A program made the translations under genes and the position numbers. This document shows, piece by piece, positions 50,603-58,502 of a stretch of DNA of 64,000 nucleotides; within the stretch, counting starts at the first letter, position 1, and each line of letters opens with the position of its first letter. The stretch lies in the NCBI RefSeq assembly GCF_030518195.1, contig NZ_JAULSC010000012.1, forward strand, positions 1 through 64,000. Reading direction: 5' to 3'. Under the pieces are notes generated by a model. That model saw only the letters and a list, made by a program, of their open reading frames with translations. It ran no database searches and was not told the origin of the DNA. The DNA is from Nocardioides cremeus. Its GTDB lineage: Bacteria > Actinomycetota > Actinomycetes > Propionibacteriales > Nocardioidaceae.

Positions 50603-51376
50603 TCAGTCCTCGCTGTCCTCGAGCTCGGCCATCACGACGTCGGGTACGTCGAAGTTGGCGTAGAGGTTCTGCACGTCGTCGAGGTCCTCGAGCACGTCGA
50701 CGAGACGGAACATCTTGGCCGCGCCGTCCTTGTCGAGCGCGACCTGCATGTCGGGCACGAACTGCGCCTCGGCGGAGTCGTAGTCGATGCCGGCGGCCTG
50801 CAGCGCGGTGCGCACGCCGACCAGGTCGGTGGCCTCGGAGACGACCTCGAAGGAGTCCCCCAGGTCGTTGACGTCCTCGGCGCCCGCGTCGAGGGTCGCC
50901 TCGAGCAGGTCGTCCTCGGCCACGGTGCGGCCCTCCTGCTCCTTGGCCACGACCACCACGCCCTTGCGGTGGAAGAGGAAGGAGACCGAGCCGGGGTCGG
51001 CCAGCGAGCCGCCGTTGCGGGTCATCGCGGTGCGGACCTCCATCGCGGCCCGGTTCTTGTTGTCGGTGAGGCACTCGATGAGCATCGCCACGCCGCTGGG
51101 GCCGTAGCCCTCGTACATGATCGTCTGGTAGTCGGCGCCGCCGGTCTCCGCACCGGAGCCGCGCTTGACGGCGCGGTCGATGTTGTCGTTGGGGACCGAG
51201 GACTTCTTGGCCTTCTGGATGGCGTCGTAGAGCGTCGGGTTGCCCGTCGGGTCACCGCCGCCCATCCGGGCCGCGACCTCGACGTTCTTGACCAGCTTGG
51301 CGAACATCTTGCCGCGCTTGGCGTCGACGATCGCCTTCTTGTGCTTGGTGGTCGCCCACTTGGAGTGTCCAGACAT
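50603..51376 (-). CDS. YebC/PmpR family regulator (TACO1-like)
   Basis: The 257-residue protein begins [25 protein letters not shown], within the 20-residue core [19 protein letters not shown] that defines the family, and has the further motifs [29 protein letters not shown] and [15 protein letters not shown]. Recent work on such proteins points to a role in translation of proline-rich stretches, while older annotation calls them transcriptional regulators. Its place between pdxT and ruvC is conserved in actinobacteria. Confidence 0.93.
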   Translation of the reverse strand: MSGHSKWATTKHKKAIVDAKRGKMFAKLVKNVEVAARMGGGDPTGNPTLYDAIQKAKKSSVPNDNIDRAVKRGSGAETGGADYQTIMYEGYGPSGVAMLIECLTDNKNRAAMEVRTAMTRNGGSLADPGSVSFLFHRKGVVVVAKEQEGRTVAEDDLLEATLDAGAEDVNDLGDSFEVVSEATDLVGVRTALQAAGIDYDSAEAQFVPDMQVALDKDGAAKMFRLVDVLEDLDDVQNLYANFDVPDVVMAELEDSED

Positions 51377-51388
51377 GCGTCTTCCCGT

Positions 51389-52009
51389 CTACTCGACTCT
51401 GCTGCGTGGCCGCACCAGGTCCACGAACAGCTGGTGGACCCGGGAGTCGCCCCCCACCTCGGGGTGGAACGACGTCGCCATCAGGTGGCCCTCACGGACC
51501 GCGACGATCCTACCCGCGGCCTCGCCGTGGTCGACACGGGCGAGCACCTCGACCCCGGGGCCGACCTCCTCGACCCACGGCGCCCGGATGAAGACCCCGT
51601 GCACGGGCTCGTCGAGGCCGCTCATCGTGACCGGCCCCTCGAAGGAGGCCACCTGGCGGCCGAAGGCGTTGCGCCGCACCGTCATGTCGATGCCGCCGAT
51701 CGTCTCCTGGCCCTCGACGCCGTCGAGCACCCGCTCGGCGAGCAGGATCATCCCCGCGCAGGTGCCGAGGGTCGGCAACCCGCCGGCGACGGCCGCGCGC
51801 AGCGGCTCCAGCAGCCCGAAGGTGTGCGCCAGCCGCGCCATCGTCGTGCTCTCACCGCCGGGCAGCACCAGCGCGTCGCAGGCGGCCAGCTCCTCGGGGC
51901 GGCGTACGCGCACGGTGGCGCAGCCGAGCAGCTCGAGGGCGGCGACGTGCTCGCGCACATCGCCCTGCAGGGCGAGGACACCGACGGTCGGCTGGGGGGC
52001 TGCGGGCAC
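51389..52009 (-). CDS. pdxT: pyridoxal 5'-phosphate synthase glutaminase subunit PdxT
   Basis: It releases ammonia from glutamine for the PdxS synthase. The 206-residue class I-like amidotransferase has the nucleophile Cys in [19 protein letters not shown] and LPGGESTT at the N-terminus, and the catalytic His-Glu in SFHPEVG. The GTG start at 52009 lies six bases after a TAGACT hexamer. It is separated from pdxS by a lipoprotein gene on the opposite strand, so PdxS and PdxT are transcribed separately here. Confidence 0.95.
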   Translation of the reverse strand: MPAAPQPTVGVLALQGDVREHVAALELLGCATVRVRRPEELAACDALVLPGGESTTMARLAHTFGLLEPLRAAVAGGLPTLGTCAGMILLAERVLDGVEGQETIGGIDMTVRRNAFGRQVASFEGPVTMSGLDEPVHGVFIRAPWVEEVGPGVEVLARVDHGEAAGRIVAVREGHLMATSFHPEVGGDSRVHQLFVDLVRPRSRVE

Positions 52010-52015
52010 GCGCGG

Positions 52016-52021
52016 AGTCTA
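52016..52021 (-). promoter_or_regulatory. -10 element TAGACT of pdxT
   Basis: TAGACT with a 6-base spacer to the pdxT GTG at 52009; leaderless mRNA is inferred. It lies in the 56-base divergent gap with the lipoprotein gene. Confidence 0.5.
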
Positions 52022-52065
52022 GAGACCGGTGCGTGAGCACTCCCGGCCGGTGGCACAGTGGTCGC

Positions 52066-52845
52066 ATGCGTGCAGCGAACCTGGCGGTGCCCCTGGTCGT
52101 CGTCGTGCTCGCCGCCGGCGCCTGTGGTGACGGCGACGGCGACGGCGACGGCGACGAGCAGCCGAGGGGCCTGGTCAGCAGCACCTCGCCGACCACGACC
52201 AGCAGCGAGGCCGCGGTGGAGGCCACCGACGAGCCCCAGGCGGCGTACCTGGCCTGGCTCGACGCGCTCGAGGCGCAGGACGCCGAGGCGGCGTGCGAGC
52301 AGCACGCGCCCGAGCTGACGATCGAGCTGCGCTACGAGGCGATCTTGCTCGACCGCGCCGAGCTGGGTGACCCCTGCACCGGGTTCGTCGCGCTGCTCTG
52401 GGAGGACCCGCTGCGCGAGCTCGACCCGGTCGAGCTGGAGACGACGCGGGCCACCGAGGAGAAGGCGACGGTGGCCGCACGCTTCGACGGGGGCTCCGAG
52501 ACCGCGCAGCTGGTCTACCACCGGGCGCAGTGGCGACTGCTGAGCACGGCGAACCGCACCGACCCCCGCCCCGGCGCGACGGACGGGGCGCCCCAGCGCT
52601 GGGTGCGCGAGTGGTGCGACCTCGAGGTCGGCGCCGAGCGCGGCGACGTCGTCGCGCGGATGGGCGAGCCCTCCGGCGAGTACACCCTCGACAACGGCGG
52701 CGAGCCGCAGCTGTGGTGGGCCCAGGACCAGTACGACTTCCGCGCCTACCTCGACGCCCGGGGCCGGGTGCTCGACCTGGTCGGCGACTACGACGCCCTC
52801 GGCGCCGCCGACCGCGACCAGCTGGACTGCCCCGAGCTCAGGTGA
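52066..52845 (+). CDS. hypothetical lipoprotein
   Basis: The 259-residue protein has a short lipoprotein signal peptide with lipobox LAAGAC, so it is lipidated at about Cys20 (VVVLAAGACGDG), then an Asp-Gly repeat encoded by a hexanucleotide tract, a Ser/Thr-rich linker and a globular domain. The first part (YLAWLDALEAQDAEAACEQH) resembles generic NTF2-like extracytoplasmic domains; the second part has a GEPSGEYTLDNGG motif resembling SmpA/BamE-like small folds. No family is assigned. The ATG at 52066 is chosen over one 11 codons upstream by the signal peptide. It separates pdxS from pdxT. Confidence 0.65.
   Translation: MRAANLAVPLVVVVLAAGACGDGDGDGDGDEQPRGLVSSTSPTTTSSEAAVEATDEPQAAYLAWLDALEAQDAEAACEQHAPELTIELRYEAILLDRAELGDPCTGFVALLWEDPLRELDPVELETTRATEEKATVAARFDGGSETAQLVYHRAQWRLLSTANRTDPRPGATDGAPQRWVREWCDLEVGAERGDVVARMGEPSGEYTLDNGGEPQLWWAQDQYDFRAYLDARGRVLDLVGDYDALGAADRDQLDCPELR
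52130..52158 (+). repeat. GGCGAC hexanucleotide tract in the lipoprotein gene
   Basis: About five units of GACGGC/GGCGAC in tandem encode the Asp-Gly run directly after the lipid-anchored cysteine. Changes in copy number would keep the frame. Confidence 0.7.
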
Positions 52846-52852
52846 GATCCGG

Positions 52853-52913
52853 GCCGGGTCGGCGCGAAGTTCAGGCCGGGTCGGCGCGAAGTACAGGCCG
52901 GGTCAGCGTGCGG
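52853..52913. repeat. 22-bp tandem repeat between convergent lipoprotein and pdxS genes
   Basis: Two full copies of a 22-base unit beginning GCCGGGTCGGCGCGAAGT (52853-52874 and 52875-52896, differing at one base) are followed by a partial third copy (52897-52913). They fill most of the 74-base gap between the two stops. Confidence 0.85.
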
Positions 52914-52919
52914 GGTGGG

Positions 52920-53837
52920 TCACCAGCCGCGCTCGGAGAGGCGGTGGGGGGCGGGGATCTCGTCGACGTTGAGGCCGACCATCGCCTCGCCCAGGCCGCG
53001 GGAGACCTTGGCGACCATCGCGGGGTCGTCGTGGAAGGTGGTGGCCTTGACGATCGCCTCGGCGCGCTGGGCGGGGTTGCCGGACTTGAAGATGCCCGAG
53101 CCCACGAAGACACCGTCGGCGCCGAGCTGCATCATCATCGCGGCGTCGGCGGGGGTGGCGATGCCGCCGGCGGTGAAGAGGACCACGGGCAGGCTGCCGC
53201 GCTCGGCGACCTCGGCCACCAGGTCGTAGGGCGCCTGCAGCTCCTTCGCGGCGACGTACAGCTCGTCCTTCGACAGCGCGGACAGGCGGCGGATCTCGCC
53301 GAGGATGGTGCGCATGTGGGTGACCGCGTTCGAGACGTCGCCGGTGCCGGCCTCGCCCTTCGAGCGGATCATCGCCGCGCCCTCGGTGATGCGGCGCAGC
53401 GCCTCGCCGAGGTTGGTGGCGCCGCACACGAAGGGCACGTCGAACTGCCACTTGTCGATGTGGTTGGCGTAGTCGGCCGGGGTGAGCACCTCGGACTCGT
53501 CGACGTAGTCGACACCGAGGCTCTGCAGGACCTGGGCCTCGACGAAGTGGCCGATGCGGGCCTTGGCCATCACCGGGATCGAGACGGAATCGATGATCGA
53601 GTCGATCATGTCGGGGTCGGAGGCGCGGGAGACGCCGCCCTGGGCGCGGATGTCGGCGGGCACCCGCTCGAGGGCCATCACCGCGACGGCGCCGGCGTCC
53701 TCGGCGATGCGCGCCTGCTCGGCGGTCACCACGTCCATGATCACGCCGCCCTTGAGCATCTCGGCCATGCCCCGCTTGACCCGGTCGGTGCCGGTCGTGG
53801 GCTGGTCGGTGGCGGGCTGCTGGGGCGTCTGCGTCAT
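52920..53837 (-). CDS. pdxS: pyridoxal 5'-phosphate synthase, PdxS subunit
   Basis: It builds PLP from ribose 5-phosphate, glyceraldehyde 3-phosphate and PdxT-supplied ammonia. The 305 residues form a TIM barrel with the substrate lysine in [10 protein letters not shown] and the second Lys in [28 protein letters not shown] and [18 protein letters not shown]. The N-terminal 18 residues are an extra low-complexity stretch. The ATG follows a TAGAAT hexamer by seven bases. Confidence 0.97.
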   Translation of the reverse strand: MTQTPQQPATDQPTTGTDRVKRGMAEMLKGGVIMDVVTAEQARIAEDAGAVAVMALERVPADIRAQGGVSRASDPDMIDSIIDSVSIPVMAKARIGHFVEAQVLQSLGVDYVDESEVLTPADYANHIDKWQFDVPFVCGATNLGEALRRITEGAAMIRSKGEAGTGDVSNAVTHMRTILGEIRRLSALSKDELYVAAKELQAPYDLVAEVAERGSLPVVLFTAGGIATPADAAMMMQLGADGVFVGSGIFKSGNPAQRAEAIVKATTFHDDPAMVAKVSRGLGEAMVGLNVDEIPAPHRLSERGW

Positions 53838-53844
53838 GCCCCCG

Positions 53845-53850
53845 ATTCTA
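53845..53850 (-). promoter_or_regulatory. -10 element TAGAAT of pdxS
   Basis: TAGAAT with a 7-base spacer to the pdxS ATG at 53837, in the 20-base gap behind pgsA. A leaderless transcript is inferred. Confidence 0.55.
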
Positions 53851-53857
53851 CGGGCGT

Positions 53858-54514
53858 TTACCCAACCGACCGATTCTGCGTCGGGCCCTGGTCACCGACG
53901 GCGGCGTCGGCCGCGACGGCCTGCTTGCGCACCTTCTCGACCCGGTAGACGACGGTGGCGGTGTTGGCGAACGCGAGGATCCACAGGGCGGCGTACATCA
54001 GCACGGGGACGCCGAAGATCGCCCCCAGCCCGGTGGCCACCAGGATCAGCACCAGCCGGTCGGCGCGTTCGGCCAGGCCGCCCTTGGCGTCCATGCCCAG
54101 GGACTCGGCGCGGGCCCGGGCGTAGGAGGTCACCGAGCCCATCACCACGCAGTACAGCGACAGCGACAGGTAGAGCATCGAGTCGCCGGGCCCGGCGAAG
54201 TAGAGCACCAGGCCGCCGAAGACGGCCCCGTCACCGATCCGGTCGAGCGTGGAGTCCCAGAACGCCCCGAACTTCGAGGAGCGCCCCAGCCGGCGGGCCA
54301 TCTGGCCGTCGATGAGGTCGCTGAAGACGAACGCGGTGATGACCAGGACCCCGATCAGCAGCTCGCCCTGGGGGAAGAAGACGAGCGCTCCGGCGGCGAC
54401 GCCGATGGTGCCCACGAGGGTCACCGCGTCGGGACTGATGCCCAGCCTGATGAAGAGCGTGACGAAGGGGGCGAGCACGACGCCCTGCCAGAAGCCTTTG
54501 AACCTGTCCAACAT
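53858..54514 (-). CDS. pgsA: phosphatidylinositol phosphate synthase (CDP-alcohol phosphotransferase)
   Basis: The 218-residue membrane enzyme transfers the phosphatidyl group from CDP-diacylglycerol to inositol phosphate. The CDP-alcohol motif is complete: [20 protein letters not shown] leads into [10 protein letters not shown], giving the D..DG..AR...G...D...D set in about residues 65-95. Six helices are predicted. The name follows the mycobacterial homologue next to the HIT gene; phosphatidylglycerophosphate synthase is the main alternative. A TAGCCT hexamer lies nine bases before the ATG. Confidence 0.88.
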   Translation of the reverse strand: MLDRFKGFWQGVVLAPFVTLFIRLGISPDAVTLVGTIGVAAGALVFFPQGELLIGVLVITAFVFSDLIDGQMARRLGRSSKFGAFWDSTLDRIGDGAVFGGLVLYFAGPGDSMLYLSLSLYCVVMGSVTSYARARAESLGMDAKGGLAERADRLVLILVATGLGAIFGVPVLMYAALWILAFANTATVVYRVEKVRKQAVAADAAVGDQGPTQNRSVG

Positions 54515-54623
54515 GGTGGGCGCAGGCTATCGGTACGACGGCTCGGCGCGGCGCCCGGTGCACGCAACGGGGCGTACAGTCGACGGATCGGGCCATCCAG
54601 GCCCGCCATCAGGGAGTCCGCAC

Positions 54624-54758
54624 ATGAGCGACAAGTCGCCGCGGCACGGCAAGTCCCCCAAGTCCAGCAAGTCCATCAAGGAGAAGCGGGCGGAGAAGCG
54701 CGACAAGGCGTCGGGCGCCACCGCGACCTCCTTGGAGGTGCCGGGCAAGAAGCGCTAG
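54624..54758 (+). CDS. small lysine-rich conserved protein
   Basis: A 44-residue ORF starting MSDKSPRHGKSPKSSKSIKE, with AGGGAG seven bases before its ATG and a TACAGT hexamer about 50 bases upstream. The composition is basic and Lys/Ser-rich, ending in PGKKR. Small proteins with this start occur widely in actinobacteria; their function is unknown, and RNA or ribosome binding is only suggested by charge. It lies on the opposite strand between pgsA and the HIT gene. Confidence 0.65.
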   Translation: MSDKSPRHGKSPKSSKSIKEKRAEKRDKASGATATSLEVPGKKR

Positions 54759-54773
54759 GTCGGGGCTGCTCGG

Positions 54774-55313
54774 TCACGCCCACGCCGCTGCGAGCAGCGC
54801 ACGGGTCTGGTCGAGCAGCTCGGGCAGGGTCTTGGTGCGCCCGATGATCGGCATGAAGTTCTGGTCGCCGGGCCAACGCGGCACGACGTGCTGGTGCAGG
54901 TGGGCGGCGATGCCGGCGCCCGCGATGTGGCCCTGGTTCATCCCGATGTTGAAGCCGCCGGCGCCCGAGGTGGCGCGCACGGTGCGCATCGCGGCCCGGG
55001 TGAGGTCGGCGATCTCGGCCGCCTCCTCGTCGGTGGTCTCGGTGTAGTCGGCGATGTGGCGGTAGGGGCAGACCATCAGGTGCCCCGGGGCGTAGGGGTA
55101 GAGGTTGAGCAGCACGAAGGCCAGCTCACCGCGCCGGACCACCAGCCCCTCGGCGTCGTCGAGGCGCGGCACCCTGCAGAAGGGGCACTCCCCCGACGAG
55201 CCGTCGGCCGGCTTGTTCTCGCCCCGGATGTAGGCCATCCGGTGCGGCGTCCACAGCCGGTCGAGCTCGTCGGGATGGCCGATGCCGTCCTGGTGCAGCG
55301 TCTCGTCACTCAC
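54774..55313 (-). CDS. HIT-family nucleotide hydrolase/phosphorylase (AP4A phosphorylase-like)
   Basis: The 179-residue protein has the HIT triad HLHQHVVPRWPGD near residue 138, an N-terminal CPFC-type pair (ECPFCRVP) and the LNLYPYAPGHLMV segment. The mycobacterial homologue in the same place beside pgsA is an AP4A phosphorylase (Rv2613c). The GTG start follows TAGGAT by seven bases. In mycobacteria thrS lies directly upstream, whereas here about 5.2 kb of other genes intervene. Confidence 0.92.
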   Translation of the reverse strand: MSDETLHQDGIGHPDELDRLWTPHRMAYIRGENKPADGSSGECPFCRVPRLDDAEGLVVRRGELAFVLLNLYPYAPGHLMVCPYRHIADYTETTDEEAAEIADLTRAAMRTVRATSGAGGFNIGMNQGHIAGAGIAAHLHQHVVPRWPGDQNFMPIIGRTKTLPELLDQTRALLAAAWA

Positions 55314-55320
55314 CCCACCG

Positions 55321-55326
55321 ATCCTA
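55321..55326 (-). promoter_or_regulatory. -10 element TAGGAT of the HIT-pgsA unit
   Basis: TAGGAT with a 7-base spacer to the GTG at 55313; leaderless transcription is inferred. It lies between this gene and the ABM-like gene's stop. Confidence 0.5.
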
Positions 55327-55337
55327 GGAGCGCGCGC

Positions 55338-55952
55338 TCAGACGAGCTCGGGCAGCCTCAGGTGGGCGATCTCGAGGTCGAACTCCCCGAAGGCGAGGAT
55401 CTCGAGCCCCATCTCGTCCGTGGCGCGCTGGCGCATCGCCATCGCCTGGTCGCGGGTGCCCTCCAGGGCGCTGCGGTCGTCGAAGACCACCGTGGCGCAG
55501 CCGCGGTCGGTGGACCGGTCGATCAACAGGCTGGCGCTGCAGAAGCCCTGGAACTGCTCGACGCCCGGCATGATCCGCTCGCGCCAGGTCTCGACCATCT
55601 GGTCGAGGTCCTTGCCCCGGGCCCAGGTGATCCGGCAGCAGCTGCCCTCGTGGGTGGCGTGGTCACGGTGCATCACCGCCACCTCCCACTCCTCGACGTG
55701 CGGACTGCCCCCGAGGATCTTGCCGCCCTCGGCGCGCATCGGGCCGAGGTGCTGGTCGGCGGCGTGCATCGCCTCCTCGTCCCGCCACGAGCTGGTGGCG
55801 ATGATCCGGCCCAGGTCCCGGTCGGCGACCAGCGACAGGCCCACGCAGCCGTCCATCCCGGTCAACGAGGGCATCACCTCGTCGCGGACGAACGCGACCG
55901 CCGCGTCGACGGCACCGGGGTCACCGGTGATGGTCGTGGAACGTGCATGCAT
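55338..55952 (-). CDS. ABM-like (dimeric alpha-beta barrel) protein
   Basis: The 204-residue protein looks like two ferredoxin-like (antibiotic biosynthesis monooxygenase/stress-response barrel) units in tandem. The first includes AVAFVRDEVMPSLTGMDGCVGLSLVADRDLGRIIATSSWRD in outline, and the second ITWARGKDLDQMVETWRERIMPG with a parallel segment. I choose the ATG at 55952 (GGAG site upstream); the frame extends to 55997. The enzymatic role is unknown. It follows the TetR gene by 132 bases. Confidence 0.7.
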   Translation of the reverse strand: MHARSTTITGDPGAVDAAVAFVRDEVMPSLTGMDGCVGLSLVADRDLGRIIATSSWRDEEAMHAADQHLGPMRAEGGKILGGSPHVEEWEVAVMHRDHATHEGSCCRITWARGKDLDQMVETWRERIMPGVEQFQGFCSASLLIDRSTDRGCATVVFDDRSALEGTRDQAMAMRQRATDEMGLEILAFGEFDLEIAHLRLPELV

Positions 55953-56084
55953 GACTGGACTCCACTCCTCCACGGGCGCACCCGGGTGGCACGCCACCTC
56001 TCGACTCTCCTCGCCGACCCGGCCCGCGGCAAGGCCGACGGGATGCCCCGTTGTGGGGATTCCGGGCGGGCTCTCGGTGGGCCC

Positions 56085-56804
56085 TCAGCCGGACGTCGAG
56101 CGGGAGCGCGCGAGCAGCACCTCGATCGGCTCGTCGCGCTCGAGCGGCACCCCGAGGGTGCGGGCGTGGCCCTGCAGCAGGTACCACACCGAGTCGGTGA
56201 CCAGGGAGACGATGACCGGCGCCGGGGGCACCCGGTCGGGCCGCGACATCCAGCGGCGTACGGCGCTGAACACGGCGCCGACGAGCCCGAAGACCAGGGG
56301 GTCGACCGAGGCTCGCTCGTCCTCGCCGAGCTCGACCTCGAGCAGGTCGAAGGCGGTGGTGATCAGCTCGGCCACGGCCAGCGCGATCCGCTCGATGCCG
56401 TGCTGCAGCGGACCGGGCCCGCTGGTGGAGGAGTCCTGCTCGGCGAGGCGGTGCAGGGCGGGGTGGGTGACCGCCCAGCCGACGTAGGTGGCCACGATCC
56501 GCTCGACGATCTGCGGGATCGTGCCCTCGAGGGTGACCTCGGGCAGCAGCTCGGCGTAGAGCGCGTCGACGATCTCGGCCTGCACGGCCCGGTCGAGGTC
56601 GGCGCGGTCGGCGAAGTGCCGGTAGACCACGGTGCGGCTCAGGCCGGCGCGGTCGGCGATCTGCTGGACGTGCACCTCGGCGCCCGGCTCACCTTCTTCG
56701 ACGACGCTCAGCGCGGCGTCGAGGATGCGCTGGCGGCGCTCCTGGTTGTGCCGGTCCCAGCGGGCCTGGCGGCCGTCCGGGCGCGGCGTCGGGTCGCCCG
56801 CCAC
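56085..56804 (-). CDS. TetR-family transcriptional regulator
   Basis: The 239-residue protein has a TetR-type HTH at about residues 22-65 (RQRILDAALSVVEEG, then VQQIADRAGLSRTVVYRHFADRADL) and a helical ligand-binding C-terminus with no recognised ligand. The GTG at 56804 follows GGGGGAG, and starts 97 bases inside the 3' end of fprB. Its probable targets are the palindromes in front of the diiron gene (59497-59536), making it an autoregulated downstream member of the operon. Confidence 0.85.
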   Translation of the reverse strand: MAGDPTPRPDGRQARWDRHNQERRQRILDAALSVVEEGEPGAEVHVQQIADRAGLSRTVVYRHFADRADLDRAVQAEIVDALYAELLPEVTLEGTIPQIVERIVATYVGWAVTHPALHRLAEQDSSTSGPGPLQHGIERIALAVAELITTAFDLLEVELGEDERASVDPLVFGLVGAVFSAVRRWMSRPDRVPPAPVIVSLVTDSVWYLLQGHARTLGVPLERDEPIEVLLARSRSTSG

Positions 56805-58489
56805 CGTGCTCCCCCTTCGCCGTCCCGCACCTTCCGGGCCGGATCGTACCCGTCGCCCGGGCGGGAGAGCCTGGCCAGCCCGGCGACGCGCACCACCTCG
56901 GCGGGGTCGACGATCTTGGAGCGCACCCTGCCGGCGGCCCGGCCGCGCCGGCGCTCCTCGGCGTCGACGGCACGCCAGTCGTCGCGGTCGAGGACGCTGA
57001 CACCGCGCCGGGCGAGCAGCGCGCGCAGGTCGTCGGGCCCTCCGACCCCGAGGACCGGTGCGGCGACCAGGCCGGCGTCGAGGTCGTCGAGCAGCGACTC
57101 GACGGTCTCGGCCGCACAGGTCTTGTTGGTGCCGATGAAGCCCGTGGGGCCGCGCTTGAGCCAGCCGGCCACGTAGGTGCCGGGCTCCACCCGGCCACGC
57201 TCGTGGGGCACGGTCGCGCTGGCGGCGTCGAAGGGCAGCCCGGGCACGGGCAGCGAGCGGTAGCCGATCGAGCGCAGCACCAGACCCGTGTCCACGACCT
57301 CGGTGCCGCCGGCGGGACGGCCCTCGGCGTCGGTACGGCGCACCTCGAGCCCGCTGACCCTGTCGTGCCCGAGCAGCCGCACCGGGGCGGCGCAGAATCG
57401 CAGCACCACGGTGCGCAGCGACGGGTCGAGCGGTCGGGCGGCGAGTCGTGCCAGCACCTCGGCGCGCCGGTCGTCGCCCAACCCGCCGCCACCGTCGTCT
57501 ACGACCACGTTGAGCCGACCGCCCTCGGCGAGCGCGGCCAGGCCCAGCAGCTCGGGCAGCGTGTACGCCGCGTGCGCGGCGCCGCGGCGCCCCAGCACCA
57601 CGACCTCGCGCACCCCGCTGCCGGCCAGCGCGGCCCAGGCCGGCTCGGCGATGTCGGTGGCCCGCAGCTCGTCGGGGTCGGCGGTGAGGACGCGGGCCAC
57701 GTCGAGGGCGACGTTGCCGGTGCCGACGACCACGGCGCGGCCGTGGGTGGCGGCCTCGGACAGGTCCACCGGCAGGTCCCGGTGGTCGGGGTGGGCGTTG
57801 TACCAGCCGACCAGGGCGGTGGCCGACAACGAGCCGGCGAGCTGCTCGCCGGGCAGGCCCAGCTCGCGGTCGCTGGAGGCGCCGGTGCTCCACACCACCG
57901 CGTCGTAGCGCTCCTGCAGCTCGACGGCGCTGACGTCGCGGCCGACCTCGACGCCGAGCAGGTAGCTGAAGCCGCGCTCGGACTCGATGCGCGCGAAGAG
58001 CTCCTGGGCGCGCTTGGTGTCCTGGTGGTCGGGGGCCACCCCGGTGCGGACGAGCCCGTGGGGGGTGGGCAGCCGGTCGAGGACGTCGACGCTGACCTCG
58101 GGGTGCTTGAGCAGCTCGTCGGCGGCGTACAGGCCGGCGGGGCCGGCGCCGACCACGGCGACCCGCACGGGGCGGGGGTCGCGCAGCCGCCGCTGCGGCG
58201 GCACGACCGCGACCGGGGTGCGGTCGCGGTGCGGGAAGACGTCGTAGTAGCCGGCGTTGATGTCGGCGTAGGCCAGCTCGTCGTCACCCAGCGCGGTGTG
58301 CGGCTTGATCGCGTCGACGGGGCACGCCGTGGCGCAGGCGCCGCAGTCGACGCAGCCGTCGGGGTCGACGTACAGCATCTCGGCGGTGGCGAAGCCGAGC
58401 TCCCCGGGGGCGGGGTGGATGCAGTTGACCGGGCAGGCCAGCACGCACGAGGCGTCGGCGCAGCAGGAGCGGGTGACGACGTAGGGCAC
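56708..58489 (-). CDS. fprB: ferredoxin-containing ferredoxin-NADP reductase (FprB-like)
   Basis: The 593-residue protein joins a bacterial 7Fe/8Fe ferredoxin domain (cysteines 9/10, 15, 19, 23 and CVDCGACATACP with 46, 49, 52, 56) to a glutathione reductase-like NADP/FAD reductase domain (VAVVGAGPAGLYAADELL, GRAVVVGTGNVALDVARVL). Mycobacterial FprB has the same fusion and shuttles electrons between NADPH and ferredoxins. The open frame ends at 56708, overlapping the TetR gene by 97 bases. The preceding gene encodes the diiron protein it may supply with electrons. Confidence 0.9.
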   Translation of the reverse strand: MPYVVTRSCCADASCVLACPVNCIHPAPGELGFATAEMLYVDPDGCVDCGACATACPVDAIKPHTALGDDELAYADINAGYYDVFPHRDRTPVAVVPPQRRLRDPRPVRVAVVGAGPAGLYAADELLKHPEVSVDVLDRLPTPHGLVRTGVAPDHQDTKRAQELFARIESERGFSYLLGVEVGRDVSAVELQERYDAVVWSTGASSDRELGLPGEQLAGSLSATALVGWYNAHPDHRDLPVDLSEAATHGRAVVVGTGNVALDVARVLTADPDELRATDIAEPAWAALAGSGVREVVVLGRRGAAHAAYTLPELLGLAALAEGGRLNVVVDDGGGGLGDDRRAEVLARLAARPLDPSLRTVVLRFCAAPVRLLGHDRVSGLEVRRTDAEGRPAGGTEVVDTGLVLRSIGYRSLPVPGLPFDAASATVPHERGRVEPGTYVAGWLKRGPTGFIGTNKTCAAETVESLLDDLDAGLVAAPVLGVGGPDDLRALLARRGVSVLDRDDWRAVDAEERRRGRAAGRVRSKIVDPAEVVRVAGLARLSRPGDGYDPARKVRDGEGGARWRATRRRARTAARPAGTGTTRSAASASSTPR

Positions 58490-58502
58490 GGGAAGGCTCC
58501 GC

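Noticed and set aside
48206..52036. A 1276-codon plus-strand ORF
   Set aside because: It is antisense to ruvB, ruvA, ruvC, the YebC gene and pdxT, all clearly recognised. High GC at third positions removes stops on the opposite strand.
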